A stretch of DNA of 64,000 bases from Gambelia wislizenii (Eukaryota; Chordata; Lepidosauria; Squamata; Crotaphytidae). The notes under the pieces are model-generated. The model worked only from the letters and a program-made list of their open reading frames with translations. It was not told the DNA's origin and searched no databases. This document shows, piece by piece, positions 56,885-64,000 of the stretch (positions are counted from its first letter, which is position 1; each line of letters opens with the position of its first letter). A program made the translations under genes and the position numbers. Location: positions 286,806,265 through 286,870,264 of the forward strand of contig JAUMIR010000003.1 of the NCBI GenBank assembly GCA_030847615.1. The letters run 5' to 3'.

Positions 56885-58204
56885 CAGAGAAACTCCTGCT
56901 CAGAGAGGTTCCCTCCCTAGGGACAGAGCCAGCCACTTTCAGGCATGAGGAAGGGTACAGCTCTGTTGCTTTCCTGCCCCTTTGTCCCAGCTAGCATAGC
57001 TGAGTCTAGAGACTCACAAGGAGCAACCACAATGTTCCATCCACCTCTTCATCTACTCCACAGCAAAGAAATGGGGCCAAGGCAGTTATAAATACAACCA
57101 GCCCTTGGGGATTGTGTCTGTGTGTACTTGTATATGTGGGGAGACCTACAGATCCTGTCTCAGGAACAGTTCTTTCTTTAACAGTGTTATGTTTTTTATT
57201 TATTGAATTTATATCCCACCTTTTCCACAAGATGGAGTCACAGAGGCTTGTGTTACAGTACTACAGTATTACAGTACTGGAAGTCTCTCTCTCTCCCTCT
57301 CTCTCTCTCTGTCATCTTGTATGAAGACCCTGCCTTTGAAAGTCCTGGGAATGAATATGGCCTTCCGGACATCTGGACATTGTCCAAATCCTCTGCCAAG
57401 GTTTTCCCTAGTTTCATTCTGAACAGTGTGTTTGTGGTGGGGGGGAGGGGGGTGAAATGGCACTTGCCATAAAACAGAATGTAGAGTGTTTAGAGATATT
57501 TCTTCAAAGTGTACTTGTTTTAATGGAGGGAGGGAGAGGGAGGGTGGCTCAGTTGCTGAGAGAAAGGAAAATTTCAGATAATTTCTCAGGAAAAAAAATC
57601 TGAGATATTTCAGTTTAAAGATAAAAATTATTTCAAGTTAATAAATAAACAAAAACAAGGAAGCAGCCAATATGACAGACATCCAAAATTAAATGACTGA
57701 GGTTGCAAATTGCTGGCAAACATACTGTGATTTGACATTTTGAAGTCTACTTTTCCTTGGCAGTCTTTCTTTATTCGAGGCCTTCTTATGTCTCCATATT
57801 TCAACGATATTAGTATAAATTGCAGAGGTTCTTTTGTGTGTTACATTTTAGTAAAAATAAAATCAGATGGCATGGTAAGCAGTTTTACATACACTAAGTT
57901 TTATGCTAAATATTTTTAGTTGCTAAGTATTTTCTTTGGCATTTTGACTGTGAATTTGAATATAAAATATGCTTAACTAGAATCCATATGTTTAAAGCCA
58001 AATGCTTTAAAATGTGTAGAGATGTTTATATTTTCAGGGGGAAATATAAAACCAATATTTTGGAGGGATGAGTGGAAAACTGTGAAAGGCCTATAGCATA
58101 CATATGCATTTTTTCCTGCAGATTTTACTCCAAATACATGGGAAGCAAGAAACCACCAATGAAGTGCTATTTGTATGTGTGTGAGAGAGAAGGGGGGTGG
58201 TGGC
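56885..58204. other. Unassigned DNA with (CT)n tract
   Basis: (CT)n at 57284-57311. 57194-57240 contains 'tatttattgaatttatatcc', a short LINE/SINE-tail-like piece. No gene is recognised. Confidence 0.4.
57284..57311. repeat. (CT)n microsatellite
   Basis: Imperfect CT repeat with one CCCT interruption. Confidence 0.9.
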
Positions 58205-58330
58205 AGCTGTCATGGATCAGATTAAAGTCCTATCTAGTCTGGCATTCTGTTCCCACAGGTGGCCAAACAGATTCTTACAGGAAGCTCTAAAGTAGGATGT
58301 GAACCCAGGAGCATTATATTTGCTTGCTTT
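58205..58330 (+). mobile_element. LINE 3' fragment ('ctagtctggcattctgttc')
   Basis: 'tcctatctagtctggcattc', 'tgttcccacaggtggccaaa' and 'ggatgtgaacccaggagcat' match a widespread reptile LINE 3' UTR pattern. Only about 125 bp remain. Confidence 0.4.
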
Positions 58331-58989
58331 CTATAGAATATCATAGTCTTGTAGCACAAGGTTGACCATTCTGTAACCACTTACAACAAAGATTGTTGTG
58401 CCAGTGAAACCAGTGGATATGCAGTGTAACTTAATCCTATAGACTAATAGTTTACACTTGAATTAAGTGTATGTTAAAAACATTCAGTTTGCAGCCTTGC
58501 AGAAGAGGGAGGTATCAGGGGGGCTGTAAAAATAGAAAGCAGTGTGACTGGGAGGATTACTACACGGAGCGATTTTGCATGATTATACCGTGACATAATG
58601 AAGCGGTAGAATTACGAAATACAAGCCTTACCTACCACACCTTGTCCTCCATTCCGTTTGCACTCTGACCCCTTAGCGCCTTAAATCACTATCTGAGGAT
58701 CCCACGCTGTATGTAAACCACAACTCTGTTTCTGTATCTCCTCTTTTTGGTTACAATGTCATTTCCAGTATAAAGTTTGTGCCCTGAGGGGAATATTCAT
58801 GTGAGGTAATTTGAGAAGACAGATGACATTTCCCGACATGGAGTTTCTATCCTTCCATTTTTTATTGCCATCTCTCAGCATTTCAGGGTCCCAGCCAGCC
58901 TTCTTTGCCGCTACCGCCTCCTCCTTCTTGGCGGCAGGTTCTTTTTCTTCCCTACCTCATCGGCTGTTCTTTCTTCCTCCTGTTCGTTC

Positions 58990-59486
58990 ATTCTTTCATG
59001 AGGAGAGAGAAGGAAGGCCACCGTAGGCTGAGTAGGCAGCCATTGTAGTTGCCGGTGCTCTTTTTTTGTTCTCTCACCCACTGCAGTGGAGGTTGAGGCA
59101 GTGGCGATGACAATGATGAGAGGCCGCCATGAGGAAGCAGAGCAGCACCAGCCCCATCCTGCCTGCAGGGCTCACTGATGGTGGTCGCCGCTCCGCTTCC
59201 TCCTCATGGCGGCCTCTCATTGTTGTTGCTGTCACCTCACCCTCCGCCGTGGCAGGCAAGAGAACAACAACAAAAAAAGTGCCCTTCGCTGGTGGTTCTC
59301 CTCCTGTGGGTGTTGCTGGGCTTCCTGCTGCTGGAAAATGGCCTGACCCTGAGTGAGTGTAGGCCTGGCTAGGCGAGGGCCACAGCTCCAACTTCGCCCT
59401 CACGGAAAATGGTGCCGAAGGATGGACAGTGGGGAAAAGAGGGTTGGGGTCTTCCTCACAAAATGGAGGGTGAATAGGATGCTGTG
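58990..59486 (+). repeat. GC-rich duplicated module, copy A
   Basis: It aligns with 60018-60508 over its whole length ('atgaggagagagaaggaagg', 'tctttttttgttctct', 'gaggccgccatgagga', 'tggtggttctcctcctgtgg', 'gagtgtaggcctggc', 'agagggttggggtcttcctc'). Inside, arms 59056-59142 and 59191-59282 form an inverted repeat. It includes a 188-residue minus-strand open frame (59074-59640) with no recognised domain, which probably reflects GC content. Confidence 0.75.
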
Positions 59487-59526
59487 TGTGTATGGTTGTG
59501 GATAGACACGTTCTAACACACACAAA

Positions 59527-59582
59527 CACACACATTCTGTATATGTGAAATATGCACACACATTCTGTATATGTGAAATACA
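59527..59582. repeat. 28-bp tandem duplication
   Basis: 'cacacattctgtatatgtga' occurs twice in tandem, after a CA-rich stretch. Confidence 0.85.
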
Positions 59583-59649
59583 TACACCTGTATCTGCCTT
59601 CTACACATATAATATCTGAACTGTTGTCCTGTGCCTTCATTTCTGACTT

Positions 59650-59858
59650 TGCTGCACTGAGGCAGACTTACCCTGGGGGTTTCCTGGCTGGATTTCTCCA
59701 GAGGAGAGGGTTGTCACATGGCCGTCCTCTGAGACTGAGAGAGTGTGGATTGCCCAGGTTTTCCCCAGTGGGTTTCCTTGGCTGAGTGGAGATTTGAACT
59801 TTGCTCTCCTGAAGTCCTGTGCCTGCACTCTATAACCACTATCCCACACTGGCTCCAA
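59650..59858 (-). mobile_element. Sauria-type SINE, diverged
   Basis: The minus strand has 'ggagccagtgtgggatagtg', 'aagttcaaatctccactcag' and 'tctcagtctcagaggacggc'. It lies head to tail with the next SINE, between the two copies of the duplicated module. Confidence 0.7.
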
Positions 59859-59859
59859 G

Positions 59860-60017
59860 ATGAAGGCTCTGTCCTAGGATGTTTTCCTGGCAAGACCTCT
59901 TCAGTAGAGGTTTTACACCATAGTTGTCTCCTGAGGCTGAGAGAGTGTGAATTGCCCCAGGTCACCTGGTGGGTTTCCATGGCTCAGTGGGGACTCGAAC
60001 CCTGATCTCCCAGCATT
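59860..60017 (-). mobile_element. Sauria-type SINE, head-truncated
   Basis: 'gggttcgagtccccactgag', 'caggtgacctggggcaattc', 'tctcagcctcaggagacaac' and 'cttgccaggaaaacatccta' on the minus strand. It directly abuts module copy B. Confidence 0.7.
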
Positions 60018-60508
60018 AATTCTTTTATGAGGAGAAAGAAGGAAGGCCACCGTGGGCCAAGAGGGCAACGATGTGGTTGTGTTTGCTGATGCTCTTTTTT
60101 TGTTCTCTTGCCTGCCGCGGTGGAGGGTCAGGTGGCAGCAGTGATAACAAGAGGCCGCCATGAGGAGGAAGTGGAGTGGCGGCATCCCCATCCTCCCTGC
60201 AGGGCGCACTGAGGGCTCCACCTCATGGCAGCCTCTTGTCGTCATTGCCTCACTCTCTGCCATGGCAGGTGAGAGAACAAAAAAAGAGCGGCCTTTGCTG
60301 GTGGTTCTCCTTCTGTGGGCCCTGCTGGGCATCCTGCCACTGCTGGGAAGTGCTCCGACCCCAAGTGAGTGTAGGCCTGGCGGGGAGGCCTGGCTAGGTG
60401 AGGGCCATGGCTCCAACTTTGTCCTCACAGAAAATGGCAAGGATGGAGAGCAGGGAAAAGAGGGTTGGGGTTCTCCTCACAAAATGGAGGGCGAACAGGA
60501 TGGTGTGT
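60018..60508 (+). repeat. GC-rich duplicated module, copy B
   Basis: Second copy of 58990-59486, offset about 1.03 kb. Inverted arms at 60090-60172 and 60218-60290. Both copies contain the CpG-rich 'gaggccgccatgagga' core. A plus-strand open frame with a signal-peptide-like 'PLLVVLLLWALLGILPLLG' is visible near 60290-60350, but in copy A the same frame is different, so I do not call a gene. Confidence 0.75.
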
Positions 60509-61897
60509 CTGGGGGTTTCCTGACTGGAAGTTGAATGGCAGGGTAGTGGAAAGGGGGGGAAACTGGGAATGGGGGCACAGCAGGGCACAGCCACTCTCGC
60601 ATCATGTGTTTACATCATCCAGTCAGAATTCCGTTTTGCTGCTACTGCACAGTAATGTATGGTGGATTTAAATCGGAATGGAGTGTATTCACGGAGAGTG
60701 CCAGTGAATAAAAAGAAACGCTTCTGGGGCTGACAGCCAGCAGAACAACCACTGTCTCATTTTACCAATGGACAAGACTGAAGCCAAATGTTCAAGTCCG
60801 AAGGACAATTAGTAAATGCATAGCATGACAATTCAAAAGTCATGTGAAACACAACACAGGAGGAAGGGAACCATGTCACAATTCTTCTACAGGCAACTGA
60901 GATTTCTCCACAGGCAATTGGTTTATGGGTTTAGCCTTGCCTGCAGAGGCACCCTATCTGTCCCACCCAAAGGCCTCTTCCAGTAAAAGTGGCCTCCCTC
61001 TTATTAAACATCTTGACTGTCTCTTGCTTTGCTGAACAATGGGTAGAAAGGAAATCTAGACCCTTTTATCAGTACCTCAGCACATCTGGAAGTCATGAGC
61101 AGAACCAGGTTGCTTATCTTCCAAAATTAGGGCCCATGTTAAATATTAATTGTCAACTCAGTTTCAGTGAGTTGACAATTTTTACACTTTTAGTGATCCC
61201 TTGCTATAGTAGTCCCACTGAGCCAATTGTTGAATAATGGTAAGTCAACACATGTAAATTTCACTGATACAATGGGTCTACTTTAGTTTGGACTACCCAT
61301 AGGATATAGCCAAAGCCAACATTTTATATAACAAAATAAAGCTAGGAACTACACATATTCACATTACAGGCAGCTGTTACAATATATTAACAATAATCTA
61401 AATCATATTTTTCCTACAAGCATAAACCTGACTTGTAACACAGTTCATTGCCTAGGTTTCTTTGATTTAAAACAGATTGTCCTAAGAGAAATTATGCACA
61501 TATGCCATACAACTCTTGGCTGCCCAGCTGAAGTATACATCCACATCAAGCCAGCGGGCTCCACATGTACATTTGCCCAATATTTTTGGATTCATTTCTG
61601 GACTTGTGCATATTGCATATTGTGATGCAATATTATGTGGCCTGATGTTGATGGTTAAACTGACCTATTCTTTTTAAAAGCAACAACATTATTTCTTGTT
61701 AGTGTTGAGTTAGGGAACTTATTCTTCCTTCCCAGTTGTAATCATTTGCAGATCATGGAAAAGCACAATTGTCAAAGTTGAAAGCATGACATTACCACAA
61801 GTACACATGCTTTCAACTACCATGTCCTTAAATTTACTCTGTGTCCAAAATGCACAACTAAGGGAGTCACTCAAGGGTTTCTGCGTTGGGTACTTTT
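60509..61897. other. Unassigned DNA
   Basis: 'tgtcaactcagtttcagtg' / 'agttgacaattttt' at 61150-61180 is a small inverted pair. No gene or repeat family recognised. Confidence 0.4.
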
Positions 61898-62241
61898 GGG
61901 GCTGGTTTACATGGCAGGTTTTATTGCGTTAAGTTGCGCTTTAGCGCTTTCCCGCATCAGTGGTGGGTAGTTTACATGGTATATGTTTACACAGCTATAT
62001 TTTGTGGCTCTTTGATTTTTTCCACTTTGAGGTTCACACAGCCAAATGTGCTGGGGGCATGGCCAAGCATTGTGAGGAGACAAAGGGATGCCACAGGAAT
62101 GTCTGCCCTGGCCCGAACTCCGTGCTTAACAGCTTAGAGGCAGTCACTCTTTGCCTCTCCCCCCCCCCAGCTCCCTGGCCACAAATCAAATGGAAGGTTT
62201 TCCTCCTTGCTTAACAGCATTTTCTGCCAAATAGATGAAAG

Positions 62242-62294
<53 letters not shown>

Positions 62295-62825
62295 AACAGA
62301 CTGTCAAAATAGCAGTGCAGCTCTGTTGCAGCCCTTCGTGAAATGGTTTCTCTCCTTCCCCCATGCACAGGATCACTGCTGATGAATGGAGCTTTACATA
62401 CCTGCAAAACAGCAGAGAGGATGAGAAGGAATGCTCCCAGGCTGAAAATTGATGGGAGTCCTTTTTGTTTGCAAACTGGCTTGCAAAATAGTAGAGAGGA
62501 TTTTTTAAAGTTTCATGTAATCGCTACTCTCTCTCCTCCCTCCCTCCCTCCCCCTCTTTTAAGCCCACCCCTGCATCATCACCCCTGCATCAACCAATCA
62601 CAGTGCAGCTCTGCTGCAGCCCTTAGCAGAATGGTTGTTTACACTGCCAATAATGTGCTACATTGAAAGTATACCGGCAAAAGTAGCAACATCCCTTGCC
62701 ACGCTATATTTGGGTGTTTTACCTTCCCCCCTTCTGAATGAGGTGATGCTGTGCTGCGATCCGTGGGAACTATGAGCTATCTTAGCAGTATATTTAGAGG
62801 AATATTTGCCCGTGTAAAAGACCCC
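61898..62825. mobile_element. 928-bp TIR DNA transposon with (GA)n tract
   Basis: The left end GGGGCTGGTTTACATGGC and the right end, inverted, GGGGTCTTTTACACGGGC are terminal inverted repeats. 'gtttacatggtatatgttta' and 'gtttacactgccaataatgt' are subterminal. The interior holds a (GA)n microsatellite at 62244-62291 and pyrimidine-rich blocks. No transposase. The flanks do not show a clear duplication. Confidence 0.6.
62244..62291. repeat. (GA)n microsatellite
   Basis: About 24 GA units. Confidence 0.95.
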
Positions 62826-63123
62826 TTGGTCTTAGCTATGGATGGTACATCTTTGTGAGGTGACTTGATCAGGTGGCAGATGTTGGGAGGCAGCAGCAAC
62901 GTGTCTGAGGAGAGACACAGAAGCAGTGGAGGATCCTGTCTTATTTTCCTGGAATATATCTGAAGGATAACCTGGATCATTTTTTTAAACCCACACCCCT
63001 AATCTCTGTCCTCCTTCAACCAGATCCTAGACTGCTGACTTACTAAAAGTCCAAGATGATTCAGGACTTCCTTCTTAGAACTCATTAGCCAAACATATTA
63101 TGAAACACATGAATTTAAGATGA

Positions 63124-63164
<41 letters not shown>

Positions 63165-64000
63165 CGTAGATTAGAAAACAGGGAACCCCAGTAGCATTAC
63201 AAAGGAACATGGCACTGTCTTGAATTCCCAAAAATTCCAAAGAACCATTCTAAAATAGCAACCTACACATTCCTAGCAAAACAAACAAACAAGCAACCCC
63301 CCTCCCAAACATAAATGCATGCAGTCTGTGTATTTATTGCAGCCATACAGAAATGACAAGTAGTCACTGGAGGTTTTCATCACAATTAAGTCAATGAAAA
63401 CAACTGGTATTTTTCACCTCTGGGATGTATTTTAGCAAAGGTAAACAGAACTCCCCTGGCTCTAAAGAAATAAGAAGCTGAGTACAGACAGGCTTACATT
63501 TTGGAACATGCAAATTTAATTGTTTACATGATCAAGACATAAAAAGAGGATAAATTATATTGCGTAATTTGTTTGTTTGAAAAACAAGAAGCTTCAGTTA
63601 ATTTATATTGGGTTGAGAGCTTTTAATTTAGAGTCCTGGCTTATGCAATCATTCCCTTGTCATGAAGACAGCCCTGACTTAAAACTACAAATTAAAACAG
63701 ATGACTAAGCAGACTGAGTAAGCGCATTTACTTACAGGATGTATCCAGTGTGGGGTTAGTGGAAAAACTACAAAAAGGGACATTACTACTTTGCTTACAT
63801 CAGTGGCTCAAGTAAGATATGCAAAATGTATCCCATGGGGGAAATCATGTGGCCCTCCAGATGTGATTAGGCTGGAGCTCCCAGCATACCTCCCCATTGT
63901 CTATGTTGGCTAGGGCTCTCTCTCTTTGCATTATTGATTGATTGATTTTTTTAGTGCTAATAATCCAATTTACAATCAAAATAATACACAGAGAAACAGA
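62826..64000. other. Unassigned DNA with (AT)n and MITE scrap
   Basis: (AT)n at 63124-63160. 63830-63925 ('tggccctccagatgtgatta', 'ggagctcccagcatacctcc') is a fragment of the 'ccagatg' MITE family. No gene is recognised. Confidence 0.4.
63124..63160. repeat. (AT)n microsatellite
   Basis: About 18 AT units with one early interruption. Confidence 0.95.

Noticed and set aside
59074..59640. 188-residue open frame on the minus strand
   Set aside because: It runs across a GC-rich palindromic module and a microsatellite. The frame is not conserved in the second module copy, and no domain is seen.
60160..60534. Plus-strand frame with a hydrophobic signal-like segment
   Set aside because: The duplicate at 58990-59486 does not preserve the frame, so coding selection is unlikely.

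Overview
This is AT-rich vertebrate nuclear DNA. No host protein-coding exon, rRNA or functional tRNA could be supported, and no prokaryotic gene organisation is seen. The repeat content points to a squamate reptile, probably a lizard: Sauria-type tRNA-derived SINEs with the 'gacttgaaggcac' tail, a second tRNA SINE with the 'ggcgca..gttaaatgccagtac' head, CR1/L2-like LINE fragments, Penelope-like, DIRS-like and Ty1/copia-like relics, several short terminal-inverted-repeat DNA transposons, and many microsatellites. The species is an inference from repeat families recalled from memory, not from a search.

Layout. 1-8.5 kb: sparse old repeats plus a 649-bp solo LTR with its target duplication. 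8.5-11.5 kb: a repeated LTR-like unit, then a possible three-piece exon-like structure with another solo LTR in its intron. 11.5-18.3 kb: mostly unassigned DNA with a Tigger-like MITE. 18.3-19.9 kb: two Penelope-like tails in inverted orientation around a LINE fragment, one tail with a decayed GIY-YIG endonuclease. 20.7-24.8 kb: MITEs, then a 5'-truncated Ty1/copia relic whose coding region carries a 330-bp near-perfect palindrome. 25.3-30.4 kb: LTR-like repeat, LINE reverse transcriptase scrap, SINE and DNA transposon. 30.4-38.8 kb: quiet DNA with SINEs and one 391-bp TIR element. 38.8-41.1 kb: LINE, a MITE inside it, and a tyrosine-recombinase (DIRS-like) fragment between 33-bp direct repeats. 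42.3-44.7 kb: Penelope-type tail split by a MITE, another MITE, and a third solo LTR. 45-51.5 kb: more SINE/MITE copies, including a 1.8-kb fold-back element with a LINE in one arm and a MITE inside a MITE. 52.5-56.5 kb: a LINE split by the LTR-like unit, then a fourth LTR-like copy. 56.6-62.8 kb: SINEs, a duplicated GC-rich module with internal inverted arms, and a 928-bp TIR element.

Nothing here forms a working gene system. The interest lies in the nested insertion history: palindrome in copia, LINE between Penelope arms, LTR in LINE, MITE in MITE, MITE in Penelope tail. Further points are hammerhead-like cores in the Penelope tails and the DIRS fragment with its flanking repeats. Coordinates of transposon ends are by eye. 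Those with visible target duplications are most reliable.
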